From assembly GCF_029433515.1 (NCBI RefSeq), contig NZ_JAQTIG010000001.1, forward strand, positions 434,001-498,000: DNA of 64,000 nucleotides, read 5' to 3'. Of the stretch, positions 37,785-48,590 are shown in pieces. The notes under the pieces are model-generated. The model had not been told where the DNA came from and made no database searches. It saw only the letters and a program-made list of their open reading frames with translations. The stretch comes from Lactobacillus sp. ESL0679. GTDB taxonomy: Bacteria; Bacillota; Bacilli; Lactobacillales; Lactobacillaceae. A program made the translations under genes and the position numbers. Position 1 is the stretch's first letter; each line of letters begins with the position of its first letter.

Positions 37785-38450
37785 ATGGCTGACAAGACAA
37801 TTAAAATTGCATACTTATATGAAGACTTAATGAACACCTATGGTGATTCGGGCGATGTTAAAATTATTCGTTACCTATTAAAAAAGCAGAATTACACCAC
37901 TCAGATTGATAATGTTTCTTTAGGCGACCCGTTTAATGCCTTTGACTATGATTTTGTCTTCTTCGGTGGTGGCCAAGACTTTGAGCAAACCGTTGTTGCT
38001 AAAGACTTACCGCGACACAAAGAAACTTTAACTGATTATATTAATGCCGGCCATCCAATGCTTGGCGTTTGTGGTGGTTACCAACTTGTTGGCACATACT
38101 ACAAAACAATTGGCGGCACCACAATTAAAGGGCTTGATATTTTACCTTTCCATACCGTTTTTAAAGCTGATAAGCGCATGATTGGCGACACCCACTACAC
38201 TACTCAATGGGGCGATGTTAAGGCATTCGAAAATCATTCAGGCCAAACCTATTTTGACAGTCAAAAGCTGCAACCACTAGGTAAAATGATTACTGGTTAT
38301 GGTAATAATCCCCAAGACGGACTTGAGGGCTTACATTATCACAACTTCATTGGAACATACTCTCATGGCCCAATTTTACGTAACTTAAATGTTGCTAACG
38401 CGATTGTTAAGATGGTTCTTGATTGGCATCAAGAACGTGTAGCTGATTAA
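37785..38450 (+). CDS. GatD-like glutamine amidotransferase
   Basis: About 221 residues of class I CobB/CobQ-like glutaminase fold. The nucleophile Cys is in MLGVCGGYQLVG (near residue 94) and the catalytic His in YSHGPIL (near 190). GatD works with MurT to amidate lipid II D-glutamate. No murT is beside this copy, so its partner must be elsewhere or its role differs. Promoter TTGCCG-18-TATACT lies just upstream. GTG at 37782 is an alternative start. Confidence 0.78.
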   Translation: MADKTIKIAYLYEDLMNTYGDSGDVKIIRYLLKKQNYTTQIDNVSLGDPFNAFDYDFVFFGGGQDFEQTVVAKDLPRHKETLTDYINAGHPMLGVCGGYQLVGTYYKTIGGTTIKGLDILPFHTVFKADKRMIGDTHYTTQWGDVKAFENHSGQTYFDSQKLQPLGKMITGYGNNPQDGLEGLHYHNFIGTYSHGPILRNLNVANAIVKMVLDWHQERVAD

Positions 38451-38460
38451 ATTATTACAA

Positions 38461-38499
38461 TCAAAAACCTCCTCAGTTAAATCTGAAGAGGTTTTTATG
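38461..38499. terminator. Bidirectional terminator
   Basis: AAAACCTCCTCAG and CTGAAGAGGTTTTT form a stem between the amidotransferase gene and the pyruvate oxidase pseudogene. Confidence 0.8.
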
Positions 38500-38513
38500 T
38501 TCACCTGCTATTT

Positions 38514-40274
38514 TTATTGATTATCTGCTGCATCAGCTAATAGTTGACTAAATGCAGGTTGTTCTGTTGCTGATAACTCGTAGGTCTTACGGTAATCGGC
38601 TACTGCTTCTATACCAAAAACATTTTCGTCAGTCATAACAACATTAGTATCAATTGGATCAATATCTAAAATTTTAGCATCCAAGACAATTGGTAAATTA
38701 TTACCATTAGTCTGCAACTGCTCAATCTTGGTCATTGCTGCCTTTAATTCTGCTAGATTAGTTGCAGTTAAGCCAATTGCACCCATACTCTCAGCTGCCT
38801 TAGCCCAATCTGCACCAACTAGATCAATACCATACGGTGCCTGATTAGCTTGCAACTTTTCATGTCCAATAAAGCCGAAGGACTTATTCTCTAAAACCAC
38901 ATTCACTATAGGTAAGTGATACTTAACTTCTGTTAATAAATCTGGCATTACCATTGCATAGCCACCATCCCCAGAAATTGTCCAAACTTGTCGCTTAGCA
39001 AACGATAATTTGGCTGCAAGACCAGCTGGCAAGCCAAAGCCCATTGTGCCATACCAAGCTGACATTGTATATTTCTGGTCCTGATCAAATGGTAATTGCC
39101 TTAAAGCCCATTCAGTATTGTTACCGACATCAAGGCCGAAAATTGCATCCTTTGTTGAATTATCCTTAATTGCTTGAATCACACTTTCGGCACGCAAACC
39201 AGCATGATCGTCAGCAGCTAGCTTCTCCAGCCACTTTACCCATAAAATGCGGTCTTGTTGGGCTGCTTTTAAGAATGCAGTTGGCTCTGCTTGATAATCA
39301 ACAGCAGCTAACTTTTCTAAAAAGTCTTTGGCATCAGCCAAAACAGTAATATCAGCATCATGTTGCTTACCCAAATCAGCTAAATTGTTGTTAACCTGAA
39401 TAATTGTCTTGTCATTTGGCAAAAAGCGAGCAAATGGATAATTAGTACCAATATATAAAATTAAGTCACTGTCTTAAGAGACATCAAAAGCAGGCTTAGT
39501 TCCTAAACGTCCACGTGCACCCATGTAGTTGGGATGATCGGTAGGAAAAACATCGACAGCTGGTGCAGTAGTCAAAACTGGTAAGCCAAACTTATCAGCA
39601 ACTGCTACTGCAGCAACGCGATTGCCACGTGCACCTTGTCCCAACCACATAATTGGCTTATTCGCATTCTTAATCGCAGCAAAAACGGTAGCAACATCGC
39701 TTTCTTTAGCAGCAATTTCATTATCGGGAGCACTCAAAGCAGCTGTTTTAGTTGCCACATACTCAATTTCTTGTCCAGAAAGGTCGTCTGGCAACACAAC
39801 AACCGAAACTGACTTAGTTGCATATGCAGACCTAATTGCTTCATCAATCAAGTTAGGTATCTGCTCCGCATTAGCTGCCAATTTATGAAATTGTGCTACA
39901 TCAGCATAAATTGGATCTTGATTCATTTCTTGGAAAAAATTAGTATTCATAAATGCTGTTGAAGTCTGCCCAACTAAGGCTAAAACCGGTACGTGGTCCA
40001 TTTTGGCATCATAAAGTCCATTTAACATATGTACTGATCCTGGACCTGCAGAACCAAAAGCAACACCAATTTTACCAGTTAACTTAGCGTCAGCTGCTGC
40101 TGCTAAGGCTCCAACTTCCTCATGTCTTACCTGAATATATCTTATCTGATTACGCTCTTGATACAACCCATCAACCATATTATTAATTGAATCGGCAGTA
40201 ATGCCATAAACATGTTCGATATCCCATTTCTCTAGTACTTTTGCAAGTGCTTGACCTGCCATCATCTTCGTCAT
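38514..40274 (-). pseudogene. pox: Pyruvate oxidase broken by one in-frame stop
   Basis: The two halves are in the same frame: MTKMMAGQALAKVLEKWDIE to PAFDVS, a TAA at 39474-39476, then DSDLILYIGTNYPFARF to the end at 38514. Together they give about 586 residues, normal for the thiamine-diphosphate enzyme that oxidises pyruvate to acetyl phosphate and H2O2. The catalytic E in RHEEVGALAAA and the ThDP-binding SGDGGYAM region (with the NKSFGFI end) are intact. Only the TAA, probably from GAA, breaks it. The mutation looks recent; a sequencing error is possible. Confidence 0.85.
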
Positions 40275-40307
40275 TATAAAAACTCCATTCTTCAAAGTTA
40301 TAATTTT

Positions 40308-40358
40308 ACTTACTTTTTGCAAGCACATATCACATAATATCACTTACTTTTTGTAAGT
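40308..40358 (-). promoter_or_regulatory. Twin palindromic operators before pox
   Basis: ACTTACTTTTTGTAAGT (40342-40358) is a perfect inverted repeat, and ACTTACTTTTTGCAAG (40308-40323) is nearly the same. Their starts are 34 bases apart, about three helical turns, so a dimeric regulator could bind both on one face. The regulator is not obvious in the window. Confidence 0.6.
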
Positions 40359-40401
40359 CAATAAAAATGATAATCTTTGTCAAAGTTTTTAAAGCACACT
40401 A

Positions 40402-40435
40402 AAAAAGCGCCCCTCAAAGAGGATCGCTTTTTTCA
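40402..40435 (-). terminator. Terminator of extra cas7-cas6 unit
   Basis: AAAAAGCGATCCTC and GAGGGGCGCTTTTTT form a stem just after the cas6e copy on the minus strand. Confidence 0.7.
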
Positions 40436-40444
40436 TTTCAAATA

Positions 40445-41068
40445 TTATTCAGCTAAAGGAATAGCTGTCATGAGGCCCATGCCAAAAGTCTTCTCTAGAC
40501 CTATGCCACTAGTTAAAGCCTGCTTAAACAAGTTAACATCCTTAACTCGCAGCTTACCCATAAATGTGACTCTGCTGAGACGCACTCTCCGGCCATCTCG
40601 ATGCAGTACAACTGGCCACTCACGACTAGTAATTTTAAATTCAGAACGTTTTAACTGGAAGCCAGCTTTTTCTGCTTGCTCAATAAGCCATTGTGCCTGA
40701 TCCTTCACAGTAATCGATGGTGTTACCTTCCCTTCAGCCGACTCAAATGACGGATTAGCAGTTAGCTGAAAGTTCATCAGTTGATTAGGCTCAATATTAT
40801 CTAAAAACTTGTCATAGTTTTTAGTAACCACCGTCCCATCAACACCAAAACGTGAAAGCAGGATACTATCTGGCTTATTTTGACTAACGATTAACAAATA
40901 ATTTTTGTTCACCAAACGGTCAAGCCGCCATAGGTGGAGCATTTGCTCTTTTGAATCAATCTCATCAGGAAAGCTTCGCTCTACCCAATTGTGAAACGCA
41001 GAAAGTTGAGTTAATTTTTTAGCATTGCGCCAATTATTAACATCAATTTCAACTCTTGATAGATACAT
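40445..41068 (-). CDS. cas6e: Second Cas6e endoribonuclease
   Basis: About 207 residues, closely related to the Cas6e at 47238 (both begin MYLSRVEIDVNN). The catalytic-type His is kept in QLSAFHNWVE (near residue 26), and the Gly-rich RNA-binding loop reads GLEKTFGMGLMTAI at the C-terminus. It should cut CRISPR repeats at the stem base. GGGAGCG before ATG 41068 decides the start. It forms a two-gene unit with a second cas7, without cas3, cas8, cse2 or a full cas5. Confidence 0.87.
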   Translation of the reverse strand: MYLSRVEIDVNNWRNAKKLTQLSAFHNWVERSFPDEIDSKEQMLHLWRLDRLVNKNYLLIVSQNKPDSILLSRFGVDGTVVTKNYDKFLDNIEPNQLMNFQLTANPSFESAEGKVTPSITVKDQAQWLIEQAEKAGFQLKRSEFKITSREWPVVLHRDGRRVRLSRVTFMGKLRVKDVNLFKQALTSGIGLEKTFGMGLMTAIPLAE

Positions 41069-41075
41069 TTTCGCT

Positions 41076-41124
41076 CCCTTCAATAACTTTAATGTCTGCT
41101 TAAAAAGCAGCCAATTTAGTCATT
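41076..41124 (-). pseudogene. Stub of a deleted cas5
   Basis: The junction after the second cas7 aligns with the cas7-cas5 overlap of the main operon. There, ATGAAGACGCTAACG begins Cas5 inside the cas7 end. Here the matching frame reads MLMTKLAAF and stops. Only about nine codons of cas5 remain before the cas6e leader, so the extra unit once had cas5 and lost it. Confidence 0.55.
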
Positions 41125-42216
41125 AACATCTTCGCTTTGCATTGCTTTAGTCAATGCATCAGTAACTTGCTTCAGTAAATCTGATAAGTTACTAGCTTGA
41201 TTGTTAATTCTTGAAGGATGGTTTGTGAGTATTACGTTCATCAACGGTTCTTCTACAAATCTCTTAGTTGCCATGTATTCGTCTTCTAGTCTTGTAATTG
41301 ACTTAGAAATGCATTCTTTTTTGGAGATAATTGGTTCTTCAAAAGCAGAAGCTAAATTAATTGGTGTGTCCTCTCTTAAAGTAATCATGATGTAATTTGG
41401 CAAAGTCTTATTAGCAAACGTCATGTGTGTACTTGTAGGCATCGAAAGAATAAAGGCCTTAACAAATTCTGCAACACTCTTAACAATATCTCCACCATTA
41501 AGGTTGTTAGCCAAAGTATTAACACTTACATTAGCATAACGATACAAAATTGCTGAATCATACTCAACTGCACCAAGCATGTCAACATCAGTTGCCTTAT
41601 CTGGGTGTGAATCATCAAATGCTGTAAAGTAATCGTACTCTGACTTAATCTCATGCGTTGAAATTGCATGCGCTACTTGAGCTGCCGCACTAACATTTAA
41701 TCTTGGATTATCTGCAACAATGCGACCAAATAAAGCCAAGTCTAAAGAATTATTAGTTTGCAAAATCCGTGTAACATCATTTTTAGCATTTCGATCAGTA
41801 AAATTATCATGAGTTAGGGCATACTGTGCCAATTTTTCAATTTGATCAGGACTAATTATCAAATAAGTATCTGTCAAAACTCTACCAGTACTTTGGTCCC
41901 GCTTAAATTTAAGTCCAGCTGCACCTAAAGTAGCAATTGACTTGTCAATTGCTGAATTAGCGTCTAAAGATCCATCTAAGGCAGTTAGTTTGTAAGCCAA
42001 TAACTCGGCAACTTCTTTAGTCTTTATTGCAACTGCAGCATTTTCAGCTTTAAAGAAATCATATACAGCCTTTTGCCAATTTTGTGCAGAAACTCGTGCA
42101 CGTGTTACTCCACCATAAAATGCTGTCTTTGCTGCACCCGTAGAATCTTGATTAATATTAGAAGAAGGTACTTTCTGTAATATATTCAGATCAAGATATA
42201 AATTCGTATTACTCAT
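41116..42216 (-). CDS. cas7e: Second Cas7e (CasC) backbone protein
   Basis: A 366-residue protein, the same length as the main Cas7e at 48571 and clearly homologous along its length (start NLYLDLN, then VPSSNIN; middle TRARVSAQNW and AQVAHAISTHEI; end FANKTLPNYIM and FEEPI). Cas7e forms the helical filament that holds crRNA. The reading frame is intact over 1.1 kb although the two copies differ at many positions, so it was kept by selection for some time. No partner cas8 or cse2 lies nearby. Confidence 0.88.
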   Translation of the reverse strand: MSNTNLYLDLNILQKVPSSNINQDSTGAAKTAFYGGVTRARVSAQNWQKAVYDFFKAENAAVAIKTKEVAELLAYKLTALDGSLDANSAIDKSIATLGAAGLKFKRDQSTGRVLTDTYLIISPDQIEKLAQYALTHDNFTDRNAKNDVTRILQTNNSLDLALFGRIVADNPRLNVSAAAQVAHAISTHEIKSEYDYFTAFDDSHPDKATDVDMLGAVEYDSAILYRYANVSVNTLANNLNGGDIVKSVAEFVKAFILSMPTSTHMTFANKTLPNYIMITLREDTPINLASAFEEPIISKKECISKSITRLEDEYMATKRFVEEPLMNVILTNHPSRINNQASNLSDLLKQVTDALTKAMQSEDVND

Positions 42217-42862
42217 TCCAATTACTCCTTTTCAGTATTGTTGACCATGTATTTTAAACATTATCCAGCCTTCATATAATTGCATGCTGGACACTTGCAA
42301 ACTGCTAAGATTTACCTAATTTACTGATATGCTAGCTTTCAATACATCTAAGCATCTCCTAACACTTTAGTAAAAATTTTTGTATAGGTTAAAGGCGATT
42401 TTTAAATAATTAAAAAATTTAATATATATCTTAATTTATTCGTTAATACAGTCTTTATAAAAATAAATTATGTGATAAAATTGATTTTTTTGCAAGCTAT
42501 TTTACAAAATTTAAGTATAGTATAAAAGCAATTTTGTATTTAACAAGTTAGCCAAAAATAAGCTATTATTAGGAAGCTTTACAGATTATTCACAATTCAT
42601 AACTATTTACATGATATTATATTTTTTAGTTTCCTCTTATCTATTCTTCAATTATTTTAGGTATAATCATGCATAAATTAATTTCACTATCCACTATTAA
42701 TTTATAAAATTATATAAGTAAATTGTTTAATACTATATTAGTACTAATTATTCAGCGATTGTTAAATTTTAAAAATAATTTTTATCAATAGCTACTCTTC
42801 TAACTTTTAATAACACCAAGTAAAACTAATGTCGTCGAAAAAAATAATTATCAGACCAAGTC
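42217..42862. other. AT-rich stretch without recognised genes
   Basis: About 650 bases, very AT-rich, with many stop codons in all frames. I find no RNA motif, CRISPR repeat or clear ORF. The right part of the extra cas unit's promoter must lie here, but no convincing -35/-10 pair stands out. Confidence 0.5.
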
Positions 42863-43036
42863 TTAATATTTTTCACGTATTTTCTTATCTCGATAATGGT
42901 CTATTATGCAAATTATGATAAACACAGCAATTACAAACTCAATCACGTGAACCCAGTTGATTGATAAAATTATGTAAAAAATAAATAGGGACAGTAGACC
43001 GCTAAATGTTAAAATTCCCGAGAAAAATTTTTTCAT
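42863..43036 (-). CDS. Small membrane protein of unknown function
   Basis: A peptide of about 57 residues starting MKKFFSGILTFSGLLSLFIF, with two predicted membrane helices (about 5-22 and 28-48) and a charged tail DHYRDKKIREKY. GAGG lies nine bases before ATG 43036; an upstream ATG at 43042 is possible. A sequence resembling a degenerate CRISPR repeat lies just upstream. Family not recognised. Confidence 0.5.
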   Translation of the reverse strand: MKKFFSGILTFSGLLSLFIFYIILSINWVHVIEFVIAVFIIICIIDHYRDKKIREKY

Positions 43037-43058
43037 TGTCATTAACCTCTGATTTGGA

Positions 43059-43086
43059 ACTAGCTCCCACACTTTTGGGGTATACT
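43059..43086 (-). repeat. Single degenerate CRISPR-like repeat
   Basis: GCTCCCACACTTTTGGGGTATAC resembles the right two thirds of the array repeat (CCCAC, a short loop, then GGGG and ATAC) and lies in the leader of the small membrane protein gene, 1 kb beyond the end of array 1. No second repeat is found 22-40 bases to either side. Confidence 0.35.
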
Positions 43087-43464
43087 ATGTAATAGCAAGC
43101 TGGATATAGCCGAAAAGCAGGATTTTCTTACTCACAAGTAGACTATTTATAATATACAGTAAATCATATATCAGAATAGTTGAAGATATAAAAATTTTCA
43201 CTTATGCTTTAGTCTTCCTGAAAAGATAACTTTATGGCTTTTTTGTTTAAACAATTATAGAATTTTAAAGCACAGGTAAGGCAAAAGAGTATAATTAGCA
43301 TTAACAACAAAATACCAAATGATTATTTTGTCAAGATGACTATTCAAAATTTTTTCGGAAGAAAATTCTAGCTACAGATTTGTTTAAGATTTTTAAGAAA
43401 TAAAGTATAGTAATTTATCTATACAATGCTAGCTTTACACTAGAGCAAAACCAGCAATTACAAA

Positions 43465-43672
43465 AATAGCCCAGGAAAACCTGAGCTATCTTGCTGCTTT
43501 ACTTGAACAAATTATCTAAAAGCTCAATGAGTTTCTCGAAAATTTGTTCTGTCTTGGTCAAGACAAGGTAAAGCAAAATTAGGGTGATGTGCTTCGCACG
43601 TTCACATTACGCGCCGCAAGTTTGGTCACTTGCAAGGCGCCTGGGACGGTCATTGTTGACCGTCTTTTTTAT
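43465..43672 (-). pseudogene. Decayed toxin locus 4
   Basis: On the minus strand the frame ITLILLYLVLTKTEQIFEKL then IELLDNLFK is a full toxin-like peptide without a usable start (ATC where ATG is expected) or RBS. It is followed by the shared AATAGCTCAGG/CCTGGGCTATT terminator. Upstream it is fused directly to the 3' half of an antitoxin-like RNA: hairpin GCAAG/CTTGC and terminator GACGGTC/GACCGTC with T6 at 43645-43670. Both promoters and the RBS are missing. Confidence 0.6.
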
Positions 43673-43708
43673 GCAAAAAATACCTCTCAGAAGCAAATTG
43701 AGGGGTTA
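43673..43708 (-). terminator. Terminator after protein fragment
   Basis: AACCCCTCA and TGAGAGGT pair around TTTGCTTC, followed on the minus strand by T6. Confidence 0.6.
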
Positions 43709-43711
43709 TTT

Positions 43712-44125
43712 TTATTTTAGCGTTATTTCTAAAGATTTACCGTCAATGTGAACGCCAGCAGTTGAGGCTTCAGCAACCGTGACCTGTTTGTCGATAAGGA
43801 TGTCATCAGTCGCAAGCCGGACGCTACCAGCTTGACCCGTATCCGTCGTAACCATTAAGTACTTTTCGAATAGTTCTGAAAGATTGATGTCTGACTTTGA
43901 CTTGTTGGTAAAGCTTAAAAAGATATTTACACTATCATCTCTTGCAACCACATTGCCAATTTTAACGGTTTTCTGAAGATTAGTAACCATAATGCTATCC
44001 ATTTTTATTACTGGTTCTACTAAATAAAAGTAACGGTTAGGAATGCCGAAGAACTCTGCAAATTGATAAATGCTGTCAAAGTGAACATTGCAGTACTGTT
44101 TTAACAATCTAAGGATTACCCCCAC
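43712..44125 (-). pseudogene. C-terminal fragment of a probable DUF4352/DUF5067-like surface protein
   Basis: The open frame of 137 residues begins at a GTG inside the last CRISPR repeat with no RBS, so the N-terminus is artificial. The region after MDSIMVTNLQKTVKIGNVVA resembles extracellular beta-sandwich domains (NIFLSFTNKSKSDINL, then YLMVTTDTG) found in secreted lipoproteins. No signal peptide remains. It is most likely the tail of a gene cut when the array was inserted. Family assignment is uncertain. Confidence 0.4.
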
Positions 44126-45365
44126 GCATGTGGGGAATACAAACTATCCCCTTTCATTCTGTCATTAAGATTAGGATCACCCCCACGCATGTGGGGAATA
44201 CACAGAAGAAGATAGAATAAACAGAATTAAAGCAGGATCACCCCCACGCATGTGGGGAATACTTTTTGAAACTGAGTCCGACTTGTTTTGGTTTGGGATC
44301 ACCCCCACGCATGTGGGGAATACACAATGAGCGTGTTAAATATCTAAGCACTCTAAGGATCACCCCCACGCATGTGGGGAATACGAGGGGTATTTCTTTA
44401 CATAAAAAAGACGGTCAGGATCACCCCCACGCATGTGGGGAATACCCTTCCCGATTACATTCCAATCTATCTTGTAATAGGATCACCCCCACGCATGTGG
44501 GGAATACATATTCCTGCTGGCCCAGCTAGTGATATGTTCAGGATCACCCCCACGCATGTGGGGAATACTACTTGGTGTTGTCGTCGTGGTCTTCCAAGTA
44601 GGGATCACCCCCACGCATGTGGGGAATACTCAAATCTGCCGTTAAACCACGTATTACCATTCAGGATCACCCCCACGCATGTGGGGAATACGCTCAGCGA
44701 GACAAGCAATAGAGCTAGTCGGTAGGATCACCCCCACGCATGTGGGGAATACTGAGTTTAATATTAAAGTTTTTAGCAGCAGTCAAGGATCACCCCCACG
44801 CATGTGGGGAATACGGTACGGATTACACACCTCATGGTATGCAGACGAGGATCACCCCCACGCATGTGGGGAATACTTTCTGAAAAGCCGTTCATGCTCG
44901 CACATGAAAGGATCACCCCCACGCATGTGGGGAATACTTGTCTGACTTGACCCAGATACCGAGACCACCAGGATCACCCCCACGCATGTGGGGAATACAA
45001 ATTTTAAGAGGAGATAAATTATGACAGCAAAGGATCACCCCCACGCATGTGGGGAATACGCAAGCTCATTGTAGGGCTTACGTCTAAGAAAAGGATCACC
45101 CCCACGCATGTGGGGAATACAGTGGGTCAAGCGGGATTATCATTTCAGGCTTAGGATCACCCCCACGCATGTGGGGAATACAATCTCCTTGTTTCTTTAA
45201 ATCTTTAACTATAAGGATCACCCCCACGCATGTGGGGAATACGTTACACCCTTGTAGGTAACCTGCACATAGGTAGGATCACCCCCACGCATGTGGGGAA
45301 TACTCTTCGTCAGTTTCATCATCTTGTCCACCCTGCAGGATCACCCCCACGCATGTGGGGAATAC
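44113..45365 (-). CRISPR. CRISPR array 1, type I-E, 21 repeats
   Basis: Twenty-one 28-base repeats (starts GGATCACC, ends GGGGAATAC, stem CCCCAC/GTGGGG around GCAT), with 20 spacers in units of 61 or 62 bases. All repeats are identical except the leftmost, which has T for C, marking the leader-distal end. The minus strand is the crRNA sense, as the cut site after GTGGGG leaves a handle GTGATCC plus one base. That extra base is T in almost all units. The leader is on the right, beside cas2. Confidence 0.97.
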
Positions 45366-45440
45366 AGTAAAAGATCCCTATGATACCAACATTCCTAAAA
45401 TTTGATCCTACCGTTTTTCATTAGTTTGTTCGCTAATTCC
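45366..45440 (-). promoter_or_regulatory. Leader of array 1, overlapping the cas2 3' end
   Basis: AGTAAAAGATCCC next to the first repeat, AACATTC and TTTTTCATTAGTTTGT are shared with the region right of array 2. The last element lies inside the cas2 coding end. An extended -10 (TGGTATCAT on minus) about 20 bases before the first repeat could start the pre-crRNA. Confidence 0.7.
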
Positions 45441-46290
45441 ATTGTAGCCTGAGCATCAGATAATGCATTGTGTGGCTGTAAATTTTCAATATTGTAAAAC
45501 TTTAATACTGTCGCCAGCTGATAGTTATCAAGAAACTTTTCAGTTTTCTTAACTATCGTCATTAAATCAATTGTTTTATTATCTAATTCTGCTAAATTAC
45601 AAGCAATTAGGCCACAAGACAGAAACGTTTCATCAAAATGAAAATTATACCCCATTAAAACAGAAGACTTGATAAAATCTTTTAACTGAACAAGAGCTGA
45701 ACTAAGTGGTATTCCTTTATCTGCCAACATCTTTTCAGTTATACCCGTAAGCTCAGTTATTGGTTTGGGTATTTTTTGATCGATTTTAATTAATTGATCA
45801 AATTTTTGATAACTACCATCTTTTAGCTTTTTAACAGCACCTATTGAAATAATTTGATCACGATCAGCTTTTAATCCTGTTGTTTCAAGATCCAACACAG
45901 TAATTTCTGGCTGTGAAATTACTGTATGTACTTTTTTCTGGTTATGTGCCATTACTTTTGCACGATGAAATTTAGCTGCATTACTGAAGCCATACTTTGT
46001 AGCTTGCGGCATATTATCAACATTTAGCCGCATTACCAGCGGGATACCATCGTAGTCAACAACATCATAGTTTCGTCGTGTAGTTTTAATTTCGTAACCC
46101 AACTCGGTATTGGTGCTATAAACCATGGTTGCTTCACCACTACCAATATTTTTCTCTACTCGCTGCCACAATAAATCGCGTATCCTTGCACTAACATTGC
46201 CTACATAGACACCTGTTTGTACTTCTTGATACCACTTAGTAAGGTCGCCTCGCAATGATTGTGGTACTTTAGTTAAAGTAACTACAATCA

Positions 46291-46291
<1 letters not shown>
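45395..46291 (-). CDS. cas2: Cas2 fused to a DEDDh (DnaQ-like) exonuclease
   Basis: A 298-residue fusion. Residues 1-~95 form Cas2e (MIVVTLTKVPQSLRGDLTKW). Residues ~128-298 form a 3'-5' exonuclease with DLETTGL (near 133), NFHFDETFL (near 217) and HNALSDAQAT (near 278) carrying the DEDDh residues. Such natural fusions are known in other I-E systems, where the exonuclease trims prespacers before integration by Cas1-Cas2. It is the last cas gene, overlapping cas1 by one base. Confidence 0.94.
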
Positions 46292-47876
<1,585 letters not shown>

Positions 47877-47888
47877 TTGCGCTCCTTT

Positions 47889-48590
47889 TTATAAAGCTGA
47901 CAAAGCATCATGCTCAGTATCTGGTTTAAAAGCAGGATTAGACAGTTCAACTGCTGTAGTTTTAACCTTGCGAAAGCCATACTGACGTGCTTTTGAATCA
48001 AATGATATAGCTTCATCTTTTATTTCCATGCTTGATTCATTAGCATCCGGCAATAAATCCGCATCTGCAATGATTTCCGCTCTAAATGTAGCGCTGCGCT
48101 TTTGCTGTTTTTGATACCAATTAGAAGCTCCCCACGGCAATTGCTTTAACACAGAAACTGGATCGCCATCTTTAATATTCATTTGTAAAACACCAGCAGG
48201 AACATTTGCACGTCTACCCAAAAATAAGGCATAATGCGGGTGCTTTAATGCAAAATGGATTTTTTCAATAGTAGCTTCCTCACCACCAATAGCTACAACA
48301 AAAACGGCATCCTGCAAGTAGTCACGATAGGTGATTTTTCGTGTATCTTTTTTCCATTCAACTGTCTGAAAATCGGTTAAAGTTATCCCGTGCTGATCAA
48401 TCCGAACAGCAAATTGTAACTCATTTAGCTGCTTAATCCGTTGATCACCACGACTGTATCCTAACGCTGCAGCAATCATCCCTATTATTGCACTTTTTGC
48501 TGGATAATCACCTGTTGTCCGCCTTTCAAACGATGCTTCATTGCCATAAGACTGCAAAGGCGCAGTCAACCTAATCGTTAGCGTCTTCAT
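47889..48590 (-). CDS. cas5e: Cas5e (CasD)
   Basis: A 233-residue Cascade subunit that caps the crRNA 5' handle. It opens TIRLTAPLQSYGNEASFERR, typical of Cas5, and has a late GRRANVPAG region. It overlaps the end of cas7 by 20 bases. Confidence 0.93.
   Translation of the reverse strand: MKTLTIRLTAPLQSYGNEASFERRTTGDYPAKSAIIGMIAAALGYSRGDQRIKQLNELQFAVRIDQHGITLTDFQTVEWKKDTRKITYRDYLQDAVFVVAIGGEEATIEKIHFALKHPHYALFLGRRANVPAGVLQMNIKDGDPVSVLKQLPWGASNWYQKQQKRSATFRAEIIADADLLPDANESSMEIKDEAISFDSKARQYGFRKVKTTAVELSNPAFKPDTEHDALSAL

Noticed and set aside
40445-42216. The extra cas7-cas6e pair as pseudogenes
   Set aside because: Both frames are full length with good ribosome sites and kept motifs; only cas5 is lost.
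43059-43086. A complete CreA-like antitoxin beside the small membrane gene
   Set aside because: Only one partial repeat is present; no second repeat or guide can be defined, so I list only the repeat.
44266-44945. Plus-strand open frames with repeated ITPTHVGNT and SPPRMWGI
   Set aside because: They are translations of CRISPR repeats and spacers; the same holds for 55980-56252.
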